The notes under the pieces are model-generated. The model saw only the letters and a program-made list of their open reading frames with translations. It made no database searches and was not told the DNA's origin. A stretch of DNA of 64,000 nt from Candidatus Gastranaerophilales bacterium (GTDB lineage: Bacteria; Cyanobacteriota; Vampirovibrionia; Gastranaerophilales; Gastranaerophilaceae), in contig CALVEV010000035.1 in assembly GCA_944326685.1 (NCBI GenBank), positions 32,276 to 96,275 of the forward strand. Direction: 5' to 3'. Of the stretch, positions 1 to 8,795 are shown one piece after another. Each line of letters starts with the position of its first letter. Positions within the stretch are counted from its first letter, which is position 1. The position numbers were made by a program, and so were the translations under genes.

Positions 1-1520
1 TAATCAAAAAAATAATTTGTTGGATTTATACCTAATTTATTTTTAATTTTTTGAATTAGTGATAATTTAGGTTTTTCTTTTTTTTCTTTAGGTCTATACC
101 CTCCACTATGATAAGGAATTTCATTATAAAAATCAGGAAAAGCTTTCTTTAATGCTGATAAATATAATTTATAATCTTTTCTATATACATCAGGAATAGA
201 AAAAATAAAATCTAATAAATCATTATCAATAAATGGAACATTTACAAAAAAATAAGAATGTGTTTTTTGTAATGAAACAAAAGTAAATTTTCTTAATGTA
301 TTATCAATCATAAAAGGGTGAAAATGAGGAATATTATAATATTCCATATCAATGTTCATTTTTTCAACATTTCTTAAATAAATATGTTTGTACATATTTA
401 TATTAGGAATTTTTCCATAATCTTCTTCAGATTTAGGTCTATAAACATTACCATATACTTCTCCACCAACACCTCCACTATATAAAGCAGTAATATTTGA
501 ATTCATTAGTTCCGCATTATTTTGTCCATGCATATGTTTAATAGAATATAAACCATCATTTTCCCATATATTATCTATTCGTGTAACCAATAAATCATCT
601 TTATCTAAGGGGAAGACTGTATGTTTTTGTTTAATTTTTTTAGTCAATTGTTTTGCTATTTTTATATCAATTGCACCTTTTTCTCCCATAGTACAAACAT
701 TGTAATTCGTATTTATATTAAATTTATCAAGAGATGCAAGTATCATTCTAGAATCCAAACCGCCCGATAATGGAACTGTAATCGTATCAGCTTGATCATA
801 TCTCTTGATAACAGATTTAGGTAATAATTCTGCTAATTTATCCACTGCATCTTCAAAAGATATATCTTGCTGCTTAATTTCAGAATAAGTCCAATAATAT
901 CTTTGAGATAATTGTTTTTTATCTATATCATATTCTAGAATTGTAGAAGGCCTAATTAATTTTATATTTTTAAACCAAGTATTATCTCCAGGTAAATACC
1001 CAATATCCATAAAAAATTGAAAAGCATCAGAATCTATTGTTAAATCAATATCTTTAAACATCAAAATATTTTTAACTTCTGAACCAAAAATAAACTTATC
1101 ATTTTTTAAATAATAATATATGAACCAAACACCTCTTCTATCAGAAATTAAATTAATTTTTTTATTTTTTCTATCATAAATAAATATTTGAAAAATTCCA
1201 TCAGCTTTATTCAAAACAGAATCTAATTTATTTTCTTTATATGCATCTAATATCAAATGTTCAAAGTCTTGAGATTCAAAATAAAACTGATTTTTTATAT
1301 CACTTAAATTATAACAGTTCCCATTTATAAAAATAACATAATCATCATTTTTTATTGGTTTATTTTTAGAAAAATTTAATTTTACTTCTGATATTTTTAC
1401 TAAACTATCATTAAAATATTCTCCTATTATTTGTTTTTGAGAGTAAATCATTGAATCTAATGCATGATCTAAATTATTAGAATTATTTATCCCATTTATA
1501 ATTCCGCAAAAACCAGCCAT
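1..1520 (-). CDS. Asparagine synthetase B-like protein (partial, C-terminus outside window)
   Basis: The reading frame starts at an ATG at 1520 behind a good GAGGAG ribosome site and runs off the window edge after about 506 codons. It has an N-terminal class II glutamine-amidotransferase-like domain and a C-terminal synthetase domain with the ATP-binding PP-loop motif SGGLDS near residue 250. Family members adenylate a carboxylate and form an amide; copies in glycan loci often amidate sugars. The N-terminus reads MAGFCGII, so the cysteine is at position 5 rather than directly after the initiator Met, where the catalytic nucleophile normally sits. Glutaminase activity is therefore doubtful. 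It is the last visible gene of the glycan operon, 15 bases after the PglD-like gene. Confidence 0.85.
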   Translation of the reverse strand, partial: MAGFCGIINGINNSNNLDHALDSMIYSQKQIIGEYFNDSLVKISEVKLNFSKNKPIKNDDYVIFINGNCYNLSDIKNQFYFESQDFEHLILDAYKENKLDSVLNKADGIFQIFIYDRKNKKINLISDRRGVWFIYYYLKNDKFIFGSEVKNILMFKDIDLTIDSDAFQFFMDIGYLPGDNTWFKNIKLIRPSTILEYDIDKKQLSQRYYWTYSEIKQQDISFEDAVDKLAELLPKSVIKRYDQADTITVPLSGGLDSRMILASLDKFNINTNYNVCTMGEKGAIDIKIAKQLTKKIKQKHTVFPLDKDDLLVTRIDNIWENDGLYSIKHMHGQNNAELMNSNITALYSGGVGGEVYGNVYRPKSEEDYGKIPNINMYKHIYLRNVEKMNIDMEYYNIPHFHPFMIDNTLRKFTFVSLQKTHSYFFVNVPFIDNDLLDFIFSIPDVYRKDYKLYLSALKKAFPDFYNEIPYHSGGYRPKEKKEKPKLSLIQKIKNKLGINPTNYFFD

Positions 1521-1535
1521 TGAAATCTCCTCATT

Positions 1536-2201
1536 TTATTTCATTATATCTTCTAACTCAAAACTAGATATTTCTAATTTAGATGTTTGTTTTACTGCTA
1601 ATACAGAACTTTCTTTTACGTTTTTAGTGACTACAGAACCTATACCAATAACAGAATAAGCTCCTATAACCAAATGGTCAGCAATAGAACAATTTGTTGC
1701 CAAGAAACAATTTTTTTCTACTTTAGTAAATCCTGCAATTTTCGGACTTGATAAAAAACAATTATCACAAATCTCAACATGATGACCTAAACCTGTATCA
1801 GACCAAATAATTGTATTATTCCCAATTTTTACAAAAGGTTGAATATGAACATGAGGTAATATAAAAACATTTTCACCAATATCATCAGTATAACAATCAG
1901 AATTTTTACTTATATACGATATAAATTTATAGCCTTTTTCTTTGGCCTGTTTATATTTTTCTTCCCTTACTCTATTTAAACTTTTATACCCCATAAATAT
2001 TGCCATTTTATATTCATTAGGTGGATATATCTTTTCAATTGTTTCAAAAGAAACAACAGGCTTTCCTTTATAAATATCTTCTTTTATAAATTTTTTATCC
2101 ATTGTATATGCACATACTTGATATGACAAATTCTCTTGTTCAAAGTAATATTCCAAAATATCAGTTGAGGTATTTGGTCCCCATAGAATAATCTTTTCCA
2201 T
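1536..2201 (-). CDS. PglD/NeuD-like sugar acyltransferase (left-handed beta-helix)
   Basis: 221 residues. The N-terminal 75 residues look like the PglD_N Rossmann-type domain (MEKIILWGPN at the start), which binds a nucleotide sugar in this family. From about residue 105 hexapeptide repeats typical of left-handed beta-helix acyltransferases follow, with the GLGHHVEI segment supplying the probable catalytic histidine. PglD relatives acylate 4-amino-4,6-dideoxy sugars from acyl-CoA. Just upstream lie a reductase, an acyl carrier protein and a KAS III, so an acyl chain made on that carrier could be the donor; this is inference. Ribosome site AAGGA precedes the ATG. Confidence 0.85.
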   Translation of the reverse strand: MEKIILWGPNTSTDILEYYFEQENLSYQVCAYTMDKKFIKEDIYKGKPVVSFETIEKIYPPNEYKMAIFMGYKSLNRVREEKYKQAKEKGYKFISYISKNSDCYTDDIGENVFILPHVHIQPFVKIGNNTIIWSDTGLGHHVEICDNCFLSSPKIAGFTKVEKNCFLATNCSIADHLVIGAYSVIGIGSVVTKNVKESSVLAVKQTSKLEISSFELEDIMK

Positions 2202-2212
2202 TAATTATATCC

Positions 2213-2974
2213 TTAATTTAAATATTCTCCACCATCGATCGGTATACATTGACCTTGAATCCAGTAACTATCTTTCGAAAGTAAAAATGATATTAAATTC
2301 GCTACATATTCAGGTTTTCCGATTTCTTTAAATGGTGTTTTATTTAAAACATCTGTAATATAACTGTTACCAGAATCTTCAGAATGTTTGACAGCCATAT
2401 CTGTATTACATCCTCCTGGCATTATTGTATTTATTCGTATCTTTTTTGAGCCTATTTCTCTGGTAAGACCTATTGCTAAATTATTTAAACTTGCTTTGGT
2501 CATACCATAACAGATTGCTGCAGGATAAGATTTTTGAGCAGCCATTGAAGATACTAAAACAATATTTAATAATTCTTGCTTATTTTTCTTCTTACTTAAT
2601 CCTTTAATCATTTCAATTGCAGAGAATAAATTAATATTAAAATCTTTAATTGCACTTGTATAATCCCAAGCTGATATTGGCATTAAATTTAAAACTCCTG
2701 CACAATGAACAAATCCTGAAAATTTACCATAAGTTTTTACAATATCAGATATAAAATCTGATAAACAATCTAAGTCTTGAGATAAATCTCGAATTACATA
2801 ATTAAATTTTTCAGGATATTTGCAATTATTTTTAACTTTTTTTAGTTTGTCTTCTGACCTTGCAAGTCCTATACAATTTAATCCTAAGGCATTTAATTTA
2901 TATATTGTAGATTCTCCTATTCCGGAACTTGCACCTGTAACTAATATTAATTCATCTTTAGAAAAATTATTCAT
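2213..2974 (-). CDS. Short-chain dehydrogenase/reductase, 3-oxoacyl-ACP reductase type
   Basis: The Rossmann motif TGASSGIG lies at residues 13-20 and the catalytic Ser, Tyr156 and Lys160 (YGMTK) are present, with the C-terminal GxxIPIDGG common to FabG-like enzymes. A longer start at 2983 exists, but the AGGA ribosome site touches it; the ATG at 2974 has more normal spacing and is preferred. The start overlaps the end of the acyl-carrier gene, so the two are translationally coupled. Neighbouring KAS III and ACP suggest that it reduces a 3-oxoacyl chain to a 3-hydroxyacyl chain for sugar modification rather than bulk lipid synthesis. Confidence 0.85.
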   Translation of the reverse strand: MNNFSKDELILVTGASSGIGESTIYKLNALGLNCIGLARSEDKLKKVKNNCKYPEKFNYVIRDLSQDLDCLSDFISDIVKTYGKFSGFVHCAGVLNLMPISAWDYTSAIKDFNINLFSAIEMIKGLSKKKNKQELLNIVLVSSMAAQKSYPAAICYGMTKASLNNLAIGLTREIGSKKIRINTIMPGGCNTDMAVKHSEDSGNSYITDVLNKTPFKEIGKPEYVANLISFLLSKDSYWIQGQCIPIDGGEYLN

Positions 2975-3194
2975 ATTTCTCATTTCCTAAATCTAATAAA
3001 TCTTTAATTGTTTTACAATTTCTCATATCTGAAGCTTTTACATTTATACCTAAATTTGTTTTAAACAATGCTAACACAGTAACTAAAGCCAAAGACCCCC
3101 ATTCTTCTATTTCTTCCAATATGGAATTTTCATTGATAACTTCTTCTATTTCAACTGCAGTTATTATTTTTGTTAAAAATTCTTCCCTTTGCAT
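2967..3194 (-). CDS. Acyl carrier protein-like protein
   Basis: 75 acidic residues with the size and helical pattern of an acyl carrier protein. The canonical DSL phosphopantetheine site is changed to GSL (Ser34 in EEWGSLALV), so the attachment serine is kept but the preceding Asp is lost. It lies between a KAS III gene and an SDR gene on the same strand, and overlaps the SDR start. It probably carries a short acyl chain dedicated to this locus. An AGGA ribosome site precedes the ATG. Confidence 0.8.
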   Translation of the reverse strand: MQREEFLTKIITAVEIEEVINENSILEEIEEWGSLALVTVLALFKTNLGINVKASDMRNCKTIKDLLDLGNEKYE

Positions 3195-3207
3195 TTTAAT
3201 TATCCTT

Positions 3208-4257
3208 TTAATATTCTACTATACCTGAACAATATATGTTGTCTGTTTCTAGTATACAACTAATCCAAGATAATCCAATACCAAATCCACTTAATAATAA
3301 TTTTAAATGTTTTGTAGTAATATCTTTTTTAATTATATCTGATATTGTACAAGGAATTGATGTACAACTTTGATTTCCATATTTAGATAAAGTTTCTGTT
3401 GGCATTTTTTCCATAGGAATATCACTATTTAAAGCTATATTTTGCAAAATAAATTTATTAGCTTGATGCATTATAAAATAATCTATATCTTCTTGTTTAT
3501 TCTTTGAAAAATTTAAAATATTATTTATAGAATTAGGGACTTTGTCTAGAGTAAATTCCATAACTTTCATTCCATCCATTTGTGCTTGATATTTATATGT
3601 CCCATCTTCATAAAAATCTGTTTGCTTAACCGGATTTCTAAATCCGCCATTATTAGCCATTATTACATCATAATTACTTCCATCTGTTCCAATATCAAAA
3701 TATATCGATCTGGCATTTTCATCATATTCCAATAAAGTAGCACTACCTGCATCCCCAAATATTGGCGCAGATTTGTGTTCTTTAAACATATCTGTATATT
3801 TACTTGATGTATCACCGACCAAAAGTAATAATCTATTTAAGCCTGTATTTATTAAGCTTGAAGCTATATATAAACCATAAGTATATCCTGCACAACCTTG
3901 GTTAACATCAAAAGCAATCGAAGATTGTTTTATACCTAATTTATTTTGAAGAATACAAGCTGTTGCCGGCATATAATAATCTGGTGTTTGCGTTACAAAA
4001 ATAACCCCATCTATGGTTTCAGAAGATATTCCCATTTCTTTAAATAAAATTTCTGCAGCTCTTTGGCATAAATCTGCAGATGTAGTATTTTCATCTACAA
4101 CTCTACGTTTATTAAAACCTGATGATTTCATTACTCTTTTTAATTGTTTTTCATCTCCATCATATAATGTCTTATCATCTAGTAAACATAATTCTTTCCT
4201 TGGAACAACTGTGGAAATCCCTTTTATTGAAACATTATTTATTTTAAGCTGTAACAC
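3208..4257 (-). CDS. 3-oxoacyl-ACP synthase III (FabH-like)
   Basis: 349 residues of thiolase fold with the KAS III catalytic triad visible: Cys122 in NQGCAG, His264 in MHQAN and Asn295 in YGNQS. KAS III enzymes condense acyl-CoA with malonyl-ACP to a 3-oxoacyl-ACP. The start is a GTG at 4257 behind GGAG. Together with the downstream ACP and reductase it could deliver 3-hydroxybutyryl-type chains, as proposed for viosamine-type flagellin glycans in pseudomonads. A housekeeping FabH would be expected in a fatty-acid cluster instead. Confidence 0.88.
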   Translation of the reverse strand: MLQLKINNVSIKGISTVVPRKELCLLDDKTLYDGDEKQLKRVMKSSGFNKRRVVDENTTSADLCQRAAEILFKEMGISSETIDGVIFVTQTPDYYMPATACILQNKLGIKQSSIAFDVNQGCAGYTYGLYIASSLINTGLNRLLLLVGDTSSKYTDMFKEHKSAPIFGDAGSATLLEYDENARSIYFDIGTDGSNYDVIMANNGGFRNPVKQTDFYEDGTYKYQAQMDGMKVMEFTLDKVPNSINNILNFSKNKQEDIDYFIMHQANKFILQNIALNSDIPMEKMPTETLSKYGNQSCTSIPCTISDIIKKDITTKHLKLLLSGFGIGLSWISCILETDNIYCSGIVEY

Positions 4258-4266
4258 GATAACTCC

Positions 4267-5190
4267 TTATTCTTCTTCTAAAATAGCAAGACCAAAACCA
4301 CTTTTCCCATATGCATTTCCATTATATAACATATATCTGTTACCATTATAATCAAATACATTAGGATAACATATCATCTCACTATCCCATCCTGATTCAG
4401 AAGGTTCTAAACCTCTTTGATTATCATACCTATCCCAATTTTTTCCATCTTGCGATTCGGCATAACCAATCCTATATGTAGGATTATCTTTACTTCCTCT
4501 TGAACAAAACCACATTTTATAAATTCCATTTTCTTTGATAACAAAAGGTCGACCTATTGCATATTCATTTTCATCTTTGAAATTAATTGCTATATTGTTA
4601 TTTCTATTCCAATTAACTCCATCTATAGATTCAGCATATTCAATATTGTAATAATGGAACCAAGAATTATTTTTATATTCCCAACCATGACAAGAAGCAA
4701 ACCATATTTTATAAATTGAATTATCATACATAACAAAAGGTCCAGCAACAAAATAAGGATTATATTTATCCTGAGTAATTATAGGACCTTCATAGTCTCG
4801 AACAAAAGATTTACCACCATCATAACTTGAAGCTAAACCTATTGATGCGTTATACCTTGTCTTTGCACCTACATCAATTCCGACATAATATCCCTTTAGA
4901 ATATTGTTATTACCTCTTAATATAGACAACATAGCAACACCATTGTCATCAAAACAACCTCTTTTACCTGGACAAAAAGAAGGTTTTGCTGATATATTTT
5001 TTATTTGTCTTGCTTGCATATCATAATCAATATAATATGTATGCCCTCTACCTTTATTATCTCTACCTGTTAAAAAGATTCTATAAATATTTTCATCTGT
5101 TTGTAAAAATACAGGGCAAGAAGAATAAGCTATTAAATTTTCTACTTGGTTTTCTAAATTAAATATTAACCCTAATTTTTTCCATCTCAT
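4267..5190 (-). CDS. Glycosidase-like five-bladed beta-propeller protein
   Basis: 307 residues with repeated blades of the type 'Y-x-M-W/Y-F-x-S' and 'YAES-x-DG-x-NW' (three or more copies), the pattern of GH43/GH32/GH130-like propellers. No signal peptide is seen, so it is probably cytoplasmic. Propellers of this sort recur in surface-glycan loci, where their role is unclear; they may process or bind an activated sugar. Catalytic acids cannot be assigned with confidence. It sits between a KAS III gene and a methyltransferase gene with gaps of fewer than 10 bases. Confidence 0.65.
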   Translation of the reverse strand: MRWKKLGLIFNLENQVENLIAYSSCPVFLQTDENIYRIFLTGRDNKGRGHTYYIDYDMQARQIKNISAKPSFCPGKRGCFDDNGVAMLSILRGNNNILKGYYVGIDVGAKTRYNASIGLASSYDGGKSFVRDYEGPIITQDKYNPYFVAGPFVMYDNSIYKIWFASCHGWEYKNNSWFHYYNIEYAESIDGVNWNRNNNIAINFKDENEYAIGRPFVIKENGIYKMWFCSRGSKDNPTYRIGYAESQDGKNWDRYDNQRGLEPSESGWDSEMICYPNVFDYNGNRYMLYNGNAYGKSGFGLAILEEE

Positions 5191-5193
5191 TAT

Positions 5194-5799
5194 TTATACC
5201 CTTTTATGTGAATAAAAATTAATTTTTCTAAAATCATTTATTGATTTTATTGTAAATAAATTTCCTATATATTTATCTAGAAAATTCTCTTGTATTGTAT
5301 TTACATATATTATAATAACATCTCTATCAGCTCTTTTTATTGAATTAACTATTTTAACTATAAATTTCTCAAAAATTTTATTAATAAATGGATTAAACAA
5401 ATAAAAGACATTTATTGTATCTAATATATTATCATCAATTTTATTAATATCTGAACAAATAACTTCGAAATTTTCGACTTTCAAAATATTTAAATTTTTA
5501 ATACTTATATTAGCAATTTCTTCTATAATTTCAACACCATATACTTTTTTAAAATAACTACTTGCTAAATATATAGGGAGTCCAAGACCAGAACCACAAT
5601 CCATAAAATTCCATTCTGGTTTAATTTGTATCATTGATAATAAATTTAAAAATGTTTCTTTAAAAGTTGATTCACAATTAATACAATCTTCTATTTCGTT
5701 TTTATAACAGCTAAAAAAATCTATACCTAAATTTTCATATTCTTTTGCTTGTTTTAAATATAAATCAAATGAATTATTATTATACTTTATTAATGACAC
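5194..5799 (-). CDS. Class I SAM-dependent methyltransferase
   Basis: 201 residues. The SAM-binding motif I reads FMDCGSGLGLP near residues 60-70, followed by an acidic strand end (YGVEII). The fold resembles a small Rossmann methyltransferase; the substrate is unknown, possibly a sugar or a glycan acyl group. It starts at GTG 5799, whose G is the last base of the WbqC stop codon (TAGTG), so translation is coupled. Confidence 0.72.
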   Translation of the reverse strand: MSLIKYNNNSFDLYLKQAKEYENLGIDFFSCYKNEIEDCINCESTFKETFLNLLSMIQIKPEWNFMDCGSGLGLPIYLASSYFKKVYGVEIIEEIANISIKNLNILKVENFEVICSDINKIDDNILDTINVFYLFNPFINKIFEKFIVKIVNSIKRADRDVIIIYVNTIQENFLDKYIGNLFTIKSINDFRKINFYSHKRV

Positions 5800-6506
5800 T
5801 AGAATTTTACCTTCATATATTTTTTTGAATCTTTACCACAATTGAAAATTAAATCTATAATACTAACTCCATGTTCAAAAGGAGGATATAATTGATTATA
5901 CTCTTTATACCCCGAATAATCCATCCAAGTTAATTTTATTCCGGATTTTTTAAACAATGTTTCATCTATATAATCTTTTGCTGATGGACCTGATATATAT
6001 TCTCTACCATTTGCTTTTTTTACCAAATCCACTAATCTTTCTGTTTTACCTTCAATTAAACCATAATCAATATCATAGCTAATTTTTGTTTTTATATCTA
6101 ATAATTTATTTATTGCTGTTATAAATTTATAATTTATTCTTGATAAATTAACTTCATTTTCGCAAGAAAAATACAACTCCTCAAAATAATCTTTATATAC
6201 ATTAAAATAACACGCCTTAGAATAGTTACAAACAATACTGTTCCAATGTTTTTTATACCAATTTTTATCTTGTACTTTTACTTCTGATATTTTACGTTTT
6301 TCTATAATATGACCTTTTGTCTCAATAGGAATTGTTAACCATTGCAATCCATTTGATGTTTTAATTTTATTTCGGTTACGCCAATCATTTTTAGTATATT
6401 GCATTTCATCATAAATAATAAACTCATCTACAGATGAAATTATATCAAAATAGCCTTTCCAAGGAATATAATTTGATTGTAAAATTGCAACTTTTTTATT
6501 TTGCAT
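5799..6506 (-). CDS. WbqC-like family protein
   Basis: The sequence begins with the WbqC-family pattern 'ILQSNYIPWKGYFD', followed by 'YDEMQYTKNDWRNRN' and 'W-L-T-I-P'. WbqC-family genes are common in O-antigen and flagellin-glycan loci and are thought to take part in dideoxyamino-sugar modification, but the chemistry is not settled. The preferred start is the ATG at 6506 after GGAGG; the codon before it is TTG. It overlaps the upstream glycosyltransferase gene by 11 bases. Confidence 0.88.
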   Translation of the reverse strand: MQNKKVAILQSNYIPWKGYFDIISSVDEFIIYDEMQYTKNDWRNRNKIKTSNGLQWLTIPIETKGHIIEKRKISEVKVQDKNWYKKHWNSIVCNYSKACYFNVYKDYFEELYFSCENEVNLSRINYKFITAINKLLDIKTKISYDIDYGLIEGKTERLVDLVKKANGREYISGPSAKDYIDETLFKKSGIKLTWMDYSGYKEYNQLYPPFEHGVSIIDLIFNCGKDSKKYMKVKF

Positions 6507-7584
6507 CAAATATATTCCTCCATATATCTACTAAATACTTCTCATCTAAATATTTTTCAATATTTTTTTTATTTTGTTCTATATAATCATTTTTTACAAA
6601 ATCATCAAATGATAAGTCTTTTATACTTTCTGTTCTGTATATTTTAACATTGTCATATTTATTAAGCTGATTATATGTCGAAATATTTTCTTTTATATAT
6701 ACTTTTTTCCCTAAATATATATGTGAAAATATATTACCTGCTCCATACTGCCTATTTTGATTTAAGATTAATACATCATTTTGAGCCAAATAATTTAAAT
6801 ATTCTTGAGGTGGTAATAATTTATCTAGATATTCAAACTTTTCACCATAAATATCTTTACCTTTTTTGATTATTTTTTCTTTATAATCTAATTTTCCATA
6901 AGATAAAACTGTTGTTATTTTTATATTTTCATCTTTATATTTTGATAAAATATCTAACATTTCTAATGTTGATTCATCACAAGAATGATTTATTTGAATT
7001 TGAATGAAATCATTCTTTATTACCTTTAATTTATCTAACATTGTTTTATTTATTGGGAAAGTATATTTTGATTTATAAAAATTATGATTAGTTCCATATT
7101 TTTCTATTGTTTGTTGTTCATCACAACCAGTCAAATAGCCTTTAAAATTTTTCCTTACAAAATCATTCTTTTCATCTCTAGGAGCATTATATAAATCACC
7201 ACCCCAAATTCCCCAGTATGATTTTTTTAATAATTCCGGTTCTCTATATAACCTATCGACAACTCCTGGCATAAATAAGGAATGAAAGATTATTTTATCT
7301 ATATTATCCCCCAATAATCCTTTTATATCCTTAAAATATACATACTCATATACATTTTTACCTCTTGGAACAAGTGTTGGAGGTTTATCTTTACAAGTTT
7401 TATAAAATAAAACCATATGCTCTGTACTATCAAAATTTTTATTCAAAAAATCAACAAAAGGTTTGTCAAATTTATCATTATGCATTACATGAATATATTT
7501 ATATTTTTTTATATCCCGATTTATCCTTGGTGTAAGGATTTTACTTTTTAATTTTAAATAATAAATTTTTATCTTTTTTAACAT
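6496..7584 (-). CDS. GT56-type glycosyltransferase (TDP-Fuc4NAc transferase-like)
   Basis: 362 residues resembling WecF-type GT56 enzymes, which transfer 4-acetamido-4,6-dideoxy sugars from a TDP donor. Key marks are the N-terminal 'HVMHNDKF', the central 'GIWGGDLY' and a C-terminal GT-B donor-like half with 'HIYLGKKVYI'. A dideoxyamino-sugar donor fits the PglD-like and WbqC genes beside it. The start has an AGAAGG ribosome site. No membrane segment is evident, so it is a peripheral cytoplasmic enzyme. Confidence 0.78.
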   Translation of the reverse strand: MLKKIKIYYLKLKSKILTPRINRDIKKYKYIHVMHNDKFDKPFVDFLNKNFDSTEHMVLFYKTCKDKPPTLVPRGKNVYEYVYFKDIKGLLGDNIDKIIFHSLFMPGVVDRLYREPELLKKSYWGIWGGDLYNAPRDEKNDFVRKNFKGYLTGCDEQQTIEKYGTNHNFYKSKYTFPINKTMLDKLKVIKNDFIQIQINHSCDESTLEMLDILSKYKDENIKITTVLSYGKLDYKEKIIKKGKDIYGEKFEYLDKLLPPQEYLNYLAQNDVLILNQNRQYGAGNIFSHIYLGKKVYIKENISTYNQLNKYDNVKIYRTESIKDLSFDDFVKNDYIEQNKKNIEKYLDEKYLVDIWRNIFDAK

Positions 7585-7613
7585 TAATACCTTCTATTAG
7601 TACATTCTAGCAT

Positions 7614-8795
7614 TTAAAATATATTCAAAGCAAGTTCAATATCAATTTCATTTCGTTCAAGATAGTCTTTTACACTATCATATATCTTTTGACTATGATG
7701 TTTTATTGAAAATAAAATAACATCAGCATCTAAATTTTTTAATTCATTAGGAGAATAAATTACATATCCTCCAATATTTTTACCTTGCTTTTCTTCATTT
7801 TTATCTACTACACCAATAATATTAAAATCTTTTAAATTCTTCTTTTCTATTAATTCTTGCAAAAATAAACTTGCGCCCCAAAATAGTATTTTTTTAGATT
7901 TATACTCATACATAAATTCATAATAAATACTCAATAAATCCTTTGTTTTCTTACATTTTAATAATGATTTATTTTCATATTCATACCAATAATCAAAAAG
8001 CCAACCATTTGAATTTTCATTCCAAGGTTTCAAATCATTTGCATAATGAACTATAACTGGATTATTTATTGCTTCGATTATTTTATTATTTCCATATACA
8101 ACATCTGTAATATCATTTTTATTTAAAAATTCATCTTGATATTTGGTCATTAAATTATATTTCAAATCTAAATGTTTTATCTTATTATAAAAAGCAATAT
8201 TTATCACATCCTGGTCCATACTTGAATAATTATTCAATGCTAAATCTAATAATTTCGATTGTAAATTGTCTTTTCTTATTTTATCTAAATTCCACAAAGT
8301 TACACCAGCATTAATATATTGAGTCATATCATACAACCCAATTGATTTATAATAATCTATATCAGTTTGTGAAGAATTCACATAAGATAATGCTTTAACC
8401 CCTGCGATATAATAATCTTTTATGTCTATAGAATAAAACTCTCTCAAATCCTGTAATACAATAACATCTACATCTAAATAAATAACTTTATCATATTGTT
8501 TTATTAACTGAGGTAACATTAATCTATAATATGTTGGCTTTGTTATATGAGTTATCTGCATTTTAGCATCGTTAAAAGCATCTCCCATACAAATAAAATT
8601 TATTTTACAATTATTATATTTTTTTTCTAACGCAAAATACTCTAATTCAATTTTAGAACTAAAACATTGGGGAATTAAACAATATATATCATAAAAAGAA
8701 GTATCTTTCTTATTTTCTAATGTAGACAAAATTGTTACATACATCTGAGATGAATAATTTTCATCCGAAGCTAATACTATTGGTATTTTATTCAT
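7614..8795 (-). CDS. GT8 glycosyltransferase with C-terminal WGAS module
   Basis: 393 residues. The first 270 are a GT8 (GT-A fold) galactosyl/glucosyltransferase-like domain with the metal-binding DxD in YLDVDVIV and the later MDQDV and VIHYAN segments. Residues 299-393 are a Rossmann-like module beginning KILFWGASLF, with 'GVVDKN', 'YVIYSP' and 'DVILFSI'. The same module occurs in the next three genes upstream. The ATG overlaps the previous stop by four bases (ATGA), so the two GT8 genes are coupled. Confidence 0.88.
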   Translation of the reverse strand: MNKIPIVLASDENYSSQMYVTILSTLENKKDTSFYDIYCLIPQCFSSKIELEYFALEKKYNNCKINFICMGDAFNDAKMQITHITKPTYYRLMLPQLIKQYDKVIYLDVDVIVLQDLREFYSIDIKDYYIAGVKALSYVNSSQTDIDYYKSIGLYDMTQYINAGVTLWNLDKIRKDNLQSKLLDLALNNYSSMDQDVINIAFYNKIKHLDLKYNLMTKYQDEFLNKNDITDVVYGNNKIIEAINNPVIVHYANDLKPWNENSNGWLFDYWYEYENKSLLKCKKTKDLLSIYYEFMYEYKSKKILFWGASLFLQELIEKKNLKDFNIIGVVDKNEEKQGKNIGGYVIYSPNELKNLDADVILFSIKHHSQKIYDSVKDYLERNEIDIELALNIF

